Assembly (NCBI RefSeq): GCF_030272615.1
Contig: NC_081409.1
Span: 876,131,594 to 876,195,593 of the forward strand
Source of the DNA: Cryptomeria japonica
Taxonomy: Eukaryota; Streptophyta; Pinopsida; Cupressales; Cupressaceae
Direction of reading: 5' to 3'
DNA: 64,000 nucleotides
Part shown: positions 47,110 to 58,170 of the stretch, piece after piece
Numbering within the stretch: the stretch's first letter is position 1
How the letters are laid out: each line of letters opens with the position of its first letter
Made by a program: the position numbers and the translations under genes
Notes under the pieces: generated by a model
What the model was told of the DNA's origin: nothing
Database searches by the model: none
Seen by the model: only the letters and a program-made list of their open reading frames with translations

Positions 47110-47540
47110 TGTTAGGGTTTTAAGCAGATCCGAAGCAAATATGAACTAACAATTATATGCAGATTTAAATACAAAAGATAAAGAAATAAAACAGGACACA
47201 GATAACATAGAGATTTAACGTGGTTCACCCAGAATGGGTTACGTCCACCATACACAGCCGTCCAATCTTTCTTATTATCCAGCAAAAATAGTACATCAAC
47301 CTTACAATGCATTAAGCATCCCAGCCGCTTATAACATGCGTTTTTAGGGCAACAAACAAAGTCGGCCTTTTTAGGGTTTTATTATAATGTCAATTTTCAT
47401 CAACAAAAAACGGCAAATTTTTTTTTTCTCGGGGGCTACCGCCCCCGAACCCCTACCCGGGGCCCGACTCGGCCCCGGACCCCAGCGAGGATACGTGCTA
47501 AGTGTACAGTACTTTGCTGATTAGTCGCCACATTTCAACA
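47110..47540 (-). repeat. Copia-2 5' LTR
   Basis: 431 bp, minus-oriented; pairs with 42563-43025. Followed by the second GAAGA. Confidence 0.95.
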
Positions 47541-48375
47541 GAAGATACTTACATGATGAAGATAGTAAATTGCAATAGTTACAAGTACAAAAAGTTTGAA
47601 ACAAAATTTGGAAAGGAATATACAAGGTTAGATTATGTAGAAGAGGAGATACCTATGGAACATTTATGGAAAATTTTCGTAAGTTTATAAAAACATACAT
47701 ATGCCATGGTTTTTTTGCCAAGTGGCAAGCACAACAATTTCAAACATTAAGATACACTTTTTCACTTGGAACTATTCTATCTATAGTGGACTTCGCAGAA
47801 AATTACTCTTTTGCACATCAAAAAGATATACAATTAGAGTATTAATTTTCAGAGCAAATCACTATTATAGTTTATGTGTGTTATCGACATGCACAAATGG
47901 ATTTGGATGGTGTTGACAGTACATTTAAAAATCGTGTCATTAAGAAAGAGTGCCACTTCTATATTAGTGATGATAAGGAGCATGACACACTTTGTACAAC
48001 ATTGCTTTAAGATTTTTTTTGAATATTTGAAAGAGAGAGACATAACAATAGTCAAACATTTTGTTTGGTCTGATAGATGTGCGACACAATTCAAATCTTC
48101 AAGGCCATTTTATGCACTATGTAGATATCATTGAAATGACAAAATACCAAATGTTTGGAGTTTTTTTTAGAGTGAGCATGGAAAGGGTGAACATGATGGT
48201 GTAGGAGCTTGTATCAAATGTGCTATAAGAAAGAATCAAATAAATTATACAGGAGATCATATAGATAATGCACATGACGTTGTTGAATGGTGTAAGAAAC
48301 ACTTTGTGCAGCCAAATTGGTCATCATCGGGAACATACAGGCCCATTCCATTTAGAGTATTTTGGGAGATATTAG
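47541..48375 (+). pseudogene. Gene A exon 2, right part
   Basis: Resumes with DTYMMKIVNCNSYKYKKFET. Frame changes occur near 47680 and 48000. Core stretches are VKHFVWSDRCATQFKSSRPF and EHGKGEHDGVGACIKCAI (about 48172-48219), ending YRPIPFRVFWEIL at a GTATGT donor (48376). Confidence 0.65.
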
Positions 48376-48518
48376 GTATGTGGTCTCTTTTCAAAAAAAT
48401 ATTTAAGTTCAAAATATAAGTAAAAAGGGAATTGTCAAGCAGAAGTAAATTAAATTAAATTTAAATGTTTAGTTCATTAAAGATGATATGTGCGCACGTA
48501 CACATGTACATTTTATAG

Positions 48519-49269
48519 ATGTGGATAAAAGATGAATGCATGGATGCAAGAGCATGTAGAAGACAAGATATTTGCATTGTGTCATGAGTACAGATAATTG
48601 CCTATGGACATTATACACTAGGGATTATTCATGTTTTTGTTCTGATTGCATTTTAGAAAACTATGTTGATTGCAAGAACCAAGAGCTTGGATATGTTAGT
48701 GAATGAAATTTGGTGCCACTAGTTGTTACTGACACATACGACGAAAATGAGGATGAAATCTTTGAAGACGATCCTTTGATTTCTACTGATTATGACCATA
48801 TTTCAGGATTGATTAAAAAAGGTATGTATGCATGTACGTGTATATAGCTCTATAAAAATTATATATCTTTTTAAAAGGTTGCAAATTTTTTTCGATTATA
48901 AGTTTTTGATTTTCCATGTAAATTTGAATTGCAGGGGATATTTTCACAGTCATAGCAGAAGCTGGAAATATAGAAGGTGTTAGTTATTATTTATCACGTT
49001 GCATAGAAGAGAGAAAGAAGTTAACAAAATCTGAAATGAGCGATGGAATGTCCTTTCCCACAGGTTTGAATTGATTCATGTGTTTTAATTAATTTATTTT
49101 ATTTTATGCATTTTTAATTTTTATACACATTCACAAGTTTTTGAACCTAGAGGAATTTGTTGTTTCTTATGTACATGTAGGCTCAGTTGTAGTGCAAGGG
49201 ACATATTTCAAACAATTTAAAATTATTCAACATGGGATTCATTTCACTGAATATCAAATTGACAACAAG
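48519..49269 (+). pseudogene. Gene A exons 3-5
   Basis: Exon 3 is 48519-48821 (DVDKR.. to GLIKK), with TGA 48533, TAG 48557 and TGA 48704; it contains RDYSCFCSDCILENYVDCKN. Exon 4 is 48935-49063 (GDIFTVIAEAGNIEGVSYYL). Exon 5 is 49181-49269 (SVVVQGTYFKQFKIIQHGIH). Introns have GTATGT or GTTTGA donors and TAG or CAG acceptors, and phases match. Short spliced exons argue for an old, conserved intron structure. Confidence 0.65.
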
Positions 49270-52200
49270 GTATTGTTATCTCTCAAAGTTGCACCCTAAC
49301 CAAGTTGCAGAAACTTGGTACTTCAGAGAAACATGGAAACACTCCTAGGTTGTGGGTCACTTAAAAAATGGAGTGAATCTCAAGATAAGGCTGGTTCATA
49401 GATGGTTATCACCTAATATTAGCTATTCTAATGACTTCACTGAGAAAAGAGAATAAGGAAAACATAAACTGAAAATACTATCTAACAGGTGATGCACCAA
49501 AAGGTTCTACCCAAATCTGTAAAATCAGAAATAACAATTACACAATTTCAACTGAGCAATAAGCTAACTTGCACAAACTCCAACTGCATACCTTGCATCG
49601 ACACTCTACAAGAAGGTTATTTTTGCACCTGATTTGAGAAGGAAGAAATAAGCTTCACAACCCTAACAACTGCAACACAACACAACTTGTAAAAATCAGA
49701 AAACAAGGCATGATTTTTCTGCAAAAGATACTTAAATAATAACAGAAACTACAAGGAAGTGATAAAATTCACAAAATAGTAGTGTTAAATCACCTAAGTG
49801 CATACAATATGATAGAAACAAGAGAAGGCAAACACCTATATATTAATCTTAAAAGGTAGTCTGATATACAAATCTGGAAAAATGAGTTACAAATCTCTCT
49901 AAGGAGTAAAGAACTCTACCAAAATGAGTTACCATAATCTAGTGAATGAAAAGAACCCCCTTACAAAAGAAAATTGAAGGTATATATGTTTTTTCCAACA
50001 ACTGTACCCCATCAAGTAAACCCTAATCATCTTGGTCGAATTCACCCAAAAAGCCTATTTTTTAGGGTCCAAAACAAGTCTAGAACTGAAAGTACTTGAG
50101 CTAAAAGTCAAATCACCCCATGCTCTGCCATAAAAGCTCTTAAATGCCCCATAAATGACCCCTAAATATCTCTGATGGGCCTGCAAGCCTTCAAAAATAC
50201 AAAAATATCCCTTTGACTTCTCAATAAATGCAAATAAATATCTAATAAAGATCCTTTTATTATATTAACACTTTATCAAATATTCGTTTTATTCCATTTG
50301 TACATTAAGTCAAAATTTAATAACATAAAAATAATAAAGTTATTTATTAAAGTGATAAATAAATTAATTCACTTTAACAAGTAATTTTATCATTTTATTT
50401 ATTAAAATTTCATAATTAATATTTATTAAGTGATTTATGATTTGCCACTTAATAAATATTTTTACATTTCACTTTTCAATTAAGCATTTAATCATTTAAA
50501 AAAATAAAAAATTATATAATATTAATCATCACTTAATAAATATTATATAATATTTTAATGACAAATATTTGTAAATGATGATTAATAAATCACTTATTAA
50601 TAATTGTAAGGGCACTTACAAAACACATCGACTCCCTTAGGCATTTTCACGGGGCATAAAGTTGAGGAAATAGAAAAAATTAAAAAAAACCCAAGCCATC
50701 GATGATATAGGGTAAAGCAACCCTAAAATATTCCATTTTCTCCTTCAATCGATAGCTTCATCTGCTTCTGCCACCATGAGGATTTTCTCTGGTTCGAACT
50801 TCAAACTTTCTTCTGATTCTGGGTGCTCCATATGTGTCGCCATGGTTGATTTTCTATGTTCTCTTGTACTAGGCATGATTCTTTTGGTTTTTTTGAAGAT
50901 TTTCATTGACTCTAGGCAGTTTTCAAACATACTTGTTATACAAATTGCGTGGTAAGTCGCCATAACTGGGACCTCATCCTCCATTTTCCTTTAAAATGAT
51001 TTTATCCATCTTTTTAATGATAATATTCTGATATTGGCCGCCATACTTGGTCTTTTTGGAAAACATCTTGAAGGGGTTTTTGAGAAAAAAGAAAAAAAAG
51101 AAAGATCGGGTCGTCATGAGGGTTCAAACCCTGAGAGTCAAAATTGAGCTTTTCTGGAAAAATTTGTAGGCCTTTTTACTCCATTATCAGCCGCTTCAGG
51201 TGCACAAATTCTTCATAAAAACAAAATCGATTTTTTGTTTCTTCACTATTTTTTTATAAAAAAAGTGAAAAATATTGTTGCTACTCTGAGACTTTTACTT
51301 TTCTCAAAATAATTATTGCACTCTTGGATTTTGAGGCTTTGCCTGCTGTGGTATACTTCATGCTCATCATTGTCATCAAATATCACTGTGAAAGACTATT
51401 GTTCTCTGTTATATCTGTTTTTATGCATGTGATTGTCTTTTACTCTATCTTGCGAGCTTTAACTGCTGCCACAGGTCTTAAGATTTAATCTTTTTTATGT
51501 GCTATGACTGCATTGTTCCCTGTGATATCTTTTTCGCCATTCTAAGAACTAAGGACTGCATCTATGGGTGTTTTGATTGTTGACAAGACAATCGTATCCT
51601 GTAATTTAGTGTTTCATCCCTACCATTGTTATAACCTTTATCTCTTCTTGCAGTTGGCATGTTACTCTGTCTATCAAAATGGTGTTCATGAACTAACTAT
51701 GGCAGTCATTTAGAATTCTAGAAAGGTCTTTCTTATTGAGATCATTGTGCACTTGCCCTCACTTTATTGACATCTAAGGATTGTCTTATCTCCTTGGATT
51801 TTAATACATAAGCTCTATATTTTTTGTTGGGGTTGCTATCTTAAGAATTCATTTGTCTATTTGACAGTGAATTAGATCACTATTTTGAGGATGGTGTAGC
51901 TCTCCTTTATTTGGTACTTGATCCTTCATGATTGCTCATTCTTTGATTTCTATAAACATCTTTATTATCCTTGTAATGGTGAGAGGATCCTCTTACTCTT
52001 TGTCATTTATTCACTATCAAAGACTCCTTCATTTACAATTATTGGCATGCTTATAAACTGCCCTTTGGTGGAGATATGTGGTCTTTTACCCATTGTGAGA
52101 CAGTCATTTAGTATCATTTTTTGTTCACCCTACTTCTTGTCACAAAAATGTGACTGTTTATTGGTTGCTGCTATTAACAATCTTTATCCTTGAAGAAGGG

Positions 52201-54149
52201 AACAACTATCATCATTATGTCCATGTGATTAGAACTGATTTTCATCTCTTTGTTATTGTATTTGTACCTTAATGAGGATTGTATTATCATATGAACTACT
52301 CCTCTATTGATACCATTGACCATAAATACCTTGATCATTGTGGTTTGAGTGTCTTCTAAGTGCTACAACATGATAATTTGGTGCTATCAATGATTGTCTC
52401 TTAAAGTCACTGCATTTTTTGTCTACAAACAATGAATAACCTAACACAATGAACAACTTAAAATACTATCACTTCCATCTTATTAGCTGCAACTAATGCT
52501 TCTTCTTTTTTAAAAATCAATTCCCTTGTGATAGTCACATGGACTGTCACTTCACACCCTTTGATAATAATCAATGTATCTTTCTGTGTCTACCTCTTTA
52601 CTGTTATGATTCACCAATACTTTGCACCCATTACTTGATTGTTCACTTCTCTTTGATACCATTGACTGTGACTAAGTCTATGCTTTCTACTCTTCTCGCA
52701 TGGCATAGACTGTTGCTATGAGGTCTCTGATATATATTTTAACTATTCTTTTTCATTCATGTCTTTGAAGTATGTTCTCAACATTGTATTTATTAGTGGG
52801 ACTACAATCTTATTGCTCCCTTGACTAAATATTACCCCCTTGCATATCATGATATAGATTTGTCTTTTGTCTTTGAATGCTACATGTACTATGATTGCAT
52901 TTTTCTGCTACAAATGCTGTAATTGAGTGTTTTAAATGAGATATGTCCCTTAAGCTATTTTCTTACCGCCTATACATTGCCTTTATACCTCACCTGACAA
53001 TGATCTTTTCCTTGTATTATGTATTGTCTTCTTTGATGTCATTGGGTTTGCATATGTACTTTGGGGGACATGGAATACTTCCTATGCGTTGGATGTACAA
53101 CCTTGCTTTGTCTTTTACAATTCATCCATACTATGTCTTATTTGTTGAAGAGTGTTGTTATTCACGGTAACATTGTGACTGTTTTATACTCTTAGTTGCA
53201 ATTATTATGACAACCATGCAATATTCCCTATCTCTCTTGTATGATGGTCTCCGTGAATGAGTGCCCCTCGTTTATGACAATATGTTGGCACTGATATTTA
53301 GGACCCTCATGTTCCTATCAACTTATCACCATGAGCGATAGATACTCTTTTATTGTAACTATCGTAGAAGATAGGTAAAGATTGTTGCATCTTTGTTCTA
53401 ATAATCTGCCCTTAATATCGTGCAACATGTTGAGCTCAACCCTTGTGAGAGCCCATTTTACCCCACATGCTTAAATAATTGCATTGAATGAAGTAAACAG
53501 TAATGAAACTTCACCTGTATCTGCACAGTGAACAAACTGTTAGACAAAACTATGAGCTTTCAGATTTGCTCTTTACTTTCTTCTTGTGCATACAATGATT
53601 GGACTGGTATAATGCATTGTAGGAGTATATTGTGCATGTATTGATGAGGTATATTTAAGGATATGATATCTCGAGCTCTAAGCCAATTTTCCTCTATCTT
53701 TTTGCAAACACTTGGAGTAGCGGGGGACTTCTGTGAAGGAGCTGGAGATGAAGCTACTCAATTGTAGGGGTTCATCATTACGAGGCAATGACAGATCCCT
53801 TGTCCTTGTTTATATTTCATTTTTATATGCATCATTTCCTTGTATAAAGCATTATAGTAGTCATTCTCACAGCTTGTGTGGAAGCATTTCATTTGACATT
53901 CATGAATAAAGAAAGTGCCTTTTAAAAAATGCAATGTTGTATGGTTCTTCTTTGTTGTGAACACTTGCATTTATCTAAAGTTGTTTTATGGCATTTTGTA
54001 TCTCTTAGCAAAAACACAAACAACATACATTCACCCTAAAAATTGTAAAACTTAAACAACTCCACTTGATTGAGCTGAAAAATAAAATGGGTAACAGGGA
54101 TATTAGTATAGCCACTTGGTCATTGTTGTTGGCCTAAGTCTTCATACAG
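49270..54149. other. Long intron or unclassified insertion
   Basis: Between gene A exons 5 and 6. AT-rich at 50220-50620 with AATAAATATTT-type repeats. A minus frame at 50984-50745 (MEDEVPVMATYHAICITSMF) has no known domain. 51350-53700 is T-rich on the plus strand without good frames. No LTR pair, TIR or known protein was found. Confidence 0.5.
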
Positions 54150-54256
54150 TTCCACATCGCGAGCGGTCTCAAAAGTGGAGACTAGATAGTGAAGATCATG
54201 ATAAAATATTAACTGATATTGAAGAGCAGTTTGAACCACTTGATGTGGTACCATGA
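54150..54256 (+). pseudogene. Gene A last exon
   Basis: After acceptor TTCATACAG, reads PHRERSQKWRLDSEDHDKIL..IEEQFEPLDVVP then TGA. The acidic end looks like a true C-terminus. Confidence 0.55.
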
Positions 54257-54449
54257 ACTATTTAGTACACCAAAGTACATGTGTGTTGAACCCATTTATT
54301 GAATTAATAAGACTTTAGAACTTAACTTGTTTTGAAACTTGGATAAATTATTAAATACATTAAAGTGTTTGAATTTAATACATGTGATATATATATATAT
54401 ATGGCTTGTGTGGACCACATTGTTTAGTTAAATATGAATTTTTTAATTA

Positions 54450-55165
54450 TATTAAATTAGGAATGTATAACTAATGTACATGTTAATCAATAGTACGTGT
54501 GTATGTAAAGTAAATTGGGATGTGGATGAGTTGAAAATGTCTTAAGGGGACATGCACAATTAGGATGTATATATCTAATTATAAATGCACATGCATAATT
54601 TGTAAGTTGTTAAAATAATTTAGCATCATGTACATGTAAAGTAAATTAAGACATGCATTGATTTAATTAAAAACATGCATTTGTATGAAATTTGATATTA
54701 AATTAGGACATGTGTGTAAATTTAAATAGGTCTTAAGGGGGTCACATGTACAATTAGGATGTATATATCTAAATTTAAATGCACATGCATAATTTGTAAG
54801 TTATTCAAATAATTTAGTATGTATGTATTTAAGTAAATTAGGATGTATTCATTTAATTAAATGCATTTGTATGAAATTTGATATTAAATTAAGATACATG
54901 TATGTGTAAATTTGAATAGATGTCTTAAGGGGACATGTACAATTAAGATGTATATATCTAATTTGTAATCTATATGCATAATTTGTAATTTATTTAAATA
55001 ATTTAATATGTATGTAAAGTAAATTAGTCAATACATATTCATTTCATTCAATGCATTTGTATGAAATTAGATATTAAATTAGGACATGCATACATGTAAA
55101 TTTGAATACATGTCTCAAGGGGACATGTGTACAATTAAGATGTATATATATCTAATGGGACATGC
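54450..55165 (+). repeat. 190-bp tandem repeat, four copies
   Basis: The marker CTTAAGGGGACATGTACAAT recurs at 54541, 54732, 54924 and 55114 (spacing 191, 192, 190). Each unit also has ATGTATATATCTAAT and TGCATTTGTATGAAATT. It lies between the 3' ends of convergent genes A and B. Confidence 0.9.
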
Positions 55166-55346
55166 CCGACCATACTAGAAAGTGGTAGATGGGTCTGAAT
55201 CATATCGGCCATGAACGGAGTGACCCTCTGAGTGAGAGTCCTGACTGTCTAATGGATGTCCAATTGACCCTTGCAAAAGTAGAATATAAATTAAATATCT
55301 CTACATGTATGGATATTAAATCAAATAGACTATTAAAATATATTGT

Positions 55347-56555
55347 TGTAAAGCGGAAAATCGCGATCGAACCCTAGTTGCTCTCCCCTCTTCGGACTCC
55401 GAGGAGAGAGAAGGGAGGTTCGCTAGGATTCGATGGTTTTCACTTAGGGGAGAGACTTTACATTCAAAAGAGGGGTTGAAACTCATAAGATCCAATCCCA
55501 CGCAATGCAAGATTGGATGCTAAATGAATTTCAAGGGGTAGGAAAGCAAGGCTACCCTCTTTTGTAAAGAATGTTGTTAAGGAAATTAAGCTAAGCATGC
55601 ATAGAAAGTCATAAAGATTTGCTTATAAACTGAGTTTGGGTTATAGGATGAAGCTGCGGACCTGGAATTAGCAGTAGAATGTCGATACGGCGCTGTCCTG
55701 CAAATTTGAGCAAAAGTTGTCGGGACGATGGCGCCCGGCGCCACGGTCCTCCGAAAAATCTGCGAAACGAAGGGGGATCTGTTCGTCTCTGCACAAGGAT
55801 TCCAGATCTTCAATTTCAGCCGCGTACCTGCAACCTACACACAGAAAAGCGAAGACGATTGGGGGGTTAGGGATTGGGGGTTTGCCTTTAGGTCAAACCC
55901 CGGTTTTGGAATTAACCAAGAAATGAGCAAGAGCTGTAAATGTAAATGACTGTAAAACAAGTACTAATACCTTGTTCTAAGGATGTTGGTATCCTTATGT
56001 GCGAAGGTTTAGATGTTGTATGTTGTATGTTGTAGCATGTAGTATATGATCTCCTCTTCAATGGTTGAATCCTTGACTTGAATGCAACACTTAGCCTTGA
56101 ATGGAGACTTGAAATGATCAATTGCTTGAATGCTTGAATGCTTGAATGCTTAAATGTTTGAGTATAGTTTCCACGCCTTTTTCATCATATGACCTTCTTC
56201 ATGCCAAATGAGAGAGAAAAATGTAGTTTATATACTTGTCATTTAGGGCTGATAGACTAATTTTCCCGACCTTAGGCCGACCAGGAAATGTAATTTCCAA
56301 ATTGCAAACAAAAAGACCCGAGCCCCTTAGGAGACCGGGCCCAAAATAGGACCCAGGGACCAGGGCGCTGGGTGCTCTGGTCCCACCTCCCGGGACATCA
56401 GGGTGCAAGGAGGTTCAGGCCAGGGTGCTTGAAAAATGCAGTTTTTAGTGTCGCGAGCAAGTTTTGGGGTCTCCATTCAGGTTGCATGTTGCGTCGCCAT
56501 CGTGAAGACCGAAATGCAGTTGAAATTGCAAGTGTCGCAATTTTAGGATGCTACA
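55347..56555 (-). mobile_element. Solo gypsy-type LTR
   Basis: 1209 bp, TGTAAAGCGG...GGATGCTACA, flanked by perfect ATTGT (55342-55346 and 56556-56560). TATA-like GTATATAAAC on the minus strand at 56226-56235 gives minus orientation, so it starts TGTAGCATCCTAAAATTGCG. GC-richer than its surroundings. No internal region: product of LTR-LTR recombination. The frames inside are not genes. Confidence 0.85.
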
Positions 56556-56778
56556 ATTGTAAATAATATTAATGTTCAAAATCCATAACCAACTTGTCCA
56601 CTAGCAGGAGTAGCATCCAAAGAATCTCACCTGGGCACACACTCTGAGTTCAAGCTAGGAGTGACATGAGGTAACTGTTACATACACATTTTAGGATTAG
56701 TTTGAACAATAAATGACACTCAGAGTTAAATTATAGAAATTGTATCCATTAAAAATAAACATGCATATATCGACATTT

Positions 56779-58170
56779 TTATTTATCAAAAATTACTTGC
56801 ACATGTACCTGTGTATTAAGAGGTATAGTCTGATCATCTCCCGGGATCATATCAACCACATCACCTACATCTACATATCTCTCTTTGGAACTACAAGTGA
56901 GTGAGGAGTGTAAGGGGCTATGTAGATGACTGGGAATCGATGAAGTGTCTGATGCTAGTAGCATATCCACATAACTAGTCTCACCCAAATCCTAAAGCTA
57001 CTACTCAAATGAATCCAAGCCCTCATTTGTGATATGGACTTGATCAGCTTGTATCTCCTCCTCTGCAACAACATATTTATTTGTAGGTGGGTCACTCAGA
57101 GTATATGTAGAGTGATGTGAATGTTGAGAATGTCTCGATGTATGAGTCAATGCAGTAGCTTGCATGTCTCTAGGAATCTCATCTCTGACATCAGCCAATG
57201 GTATTCGAAGTTGGGATGAAATGAAACGGTATGCATGTAAGAGGTCCTTGGATAAATACTGAGACATCTATATATGTTGAGAACCTCTTGATATAGCTAC
57301 TACGTCATCTAGTGAGGGGATTCCAACAGTAACATACTGATCTAAATCAGCCATCCCGTGACTGGAAGATGCACCTGTGGATGATCTCAAACGTGCTTGA
57401 GTCATCATGTATCTACCCAACCTATCTAAAGAAATCGTGGCTGATGTTGATGCAATATCTTAAATGGTATCAATTTCTTCTCTCTGAGAAGCAATCACAA
57501 CGTGATAAGCTATGGGGGCGAGGGTTGGGGCTATCTCCAAAAATCTCTAACCAACAAGTTGCCTGTGTGTGGGTGCCTATCTATCACCCCTACGATATAA
57601 ATCTCTATTAGCAATATACCCCTCCCTTTTTTTGTAATATCCTGGAAGGTCAAGGTAGTTGTGTTTCATACCCAAGCGAACCTCACCATACACCTGCTGA
57701 GAAAAGTATAATGGCATCTGGTCATTATTAGGATAACGACCATGAGCAACTAACAAATGTGGGTATATCTGCACTGCCACTAGTGGATCAATGAATTGTG
57801 TCACCTGGTATCCTCTCACCTTTCTCCTCTCTTGATATTGGGGAAAACAACGTTCTTTAATGATTTCCTTAGGGAATTCCTTATGTACGTCCTCCAATGT
57901 ATGTGTCACCCTCACCTCATCCCTCAACTATCTAAAAATGGAATCAATAACCTATGGAGAATATGATGTGTGTCTCCCTAGACTATCCCTCAATTTCTAT
58001 AAACTGTCATAAATGGATTGGCATGCATGCTTGTACACGCCATCTGTTTGTGGATCATCTAAAATGGATCTCAATTTTTGCATCTCGTGGTCACTGTGAC
58101 GAAATATGGTACCCATATCTAGCACATGTTCCTGTTGTACAGGTTGTGCATGAGGAGACTGATCCTCCAT
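56779..58170 (-). pseudogene. Gene B: single frame with ten internal stops
   Basis: From ATG 58170 (MEDQSPHAQPVQQEHVLDMG) one reading frame runs 464 codons to TAA at 56779-56781 with no frameshift. It is interrupted by TAG at 57997, 57952, 57928, 57577, 57547, 57268, 57001, 56998 and 56992, and TAA at 57460 (plus-strand left ends). Recognisable coding between stops includes LVAVQIYPHLLVAHGRYPNN and VVDMIPGDDQTIPLNTQV. It is rich in His, Ser and Gln. No domain is recognised. It converges on gene A within the candidate transposon, so it may be its second protein. A GTAATT after GTGCAA near the end could be a donor, so more exons are possible. Confidence 0.7.

Larger units (their letters stand above)
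42563..47540 (-). mobile_element. Copia-2: full-length Ty1/copia element, decayed
   Basis: LTRs 42563-43025 and 47110-47540 (TGTTAGGG...TTTCAACA on the plus strand), perfect TSD GAAGA (42558-42562, 47541-47545). On the minus strand: PBS TTGGTATCAGAGC, gag, protease, integrase, RT, RNase H, then a PPT (CCAAGTGGGAGAT) by 43026-43039. The lower LTR has an extra GC-rich duplication of about 30 bp. It sits in exon 2 of gene A; the exon reads on after the second GAAGA. Confidence 0.95.
38902..54256 (+). pseudogene. Gene A: multi-exon transposase-like gene, broken
   Basis: Exons: at or before 38902-39067; 41343-42562 continuing at 47541-48375; 48519-48821; 48935-49063; 49181-49269; last 54150-54256 (stop TGA 54254). 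Phases agree across exons 2 to 5. The final exon needs a different phase, so an exon in between may be missing. The protein has a Cys-rich ETCCCHYH motif, then SDD, WSDRCATQFKS and EHGKGEHDG motifs, and a CFCSDC motif near the C-terminal side. The acidic residues could form a DDE-like triad (inference). I do not recognise a named family. At least nine in-frame stops and several frameshifts make it dead. Confidence 0.65.

Noticed and set aside
55586-55949. Several overlapping frames in a GC-richer stretch as a host gene
   Set aside because: All lie inside the solo LTR, have no domain and overlap on both strands.
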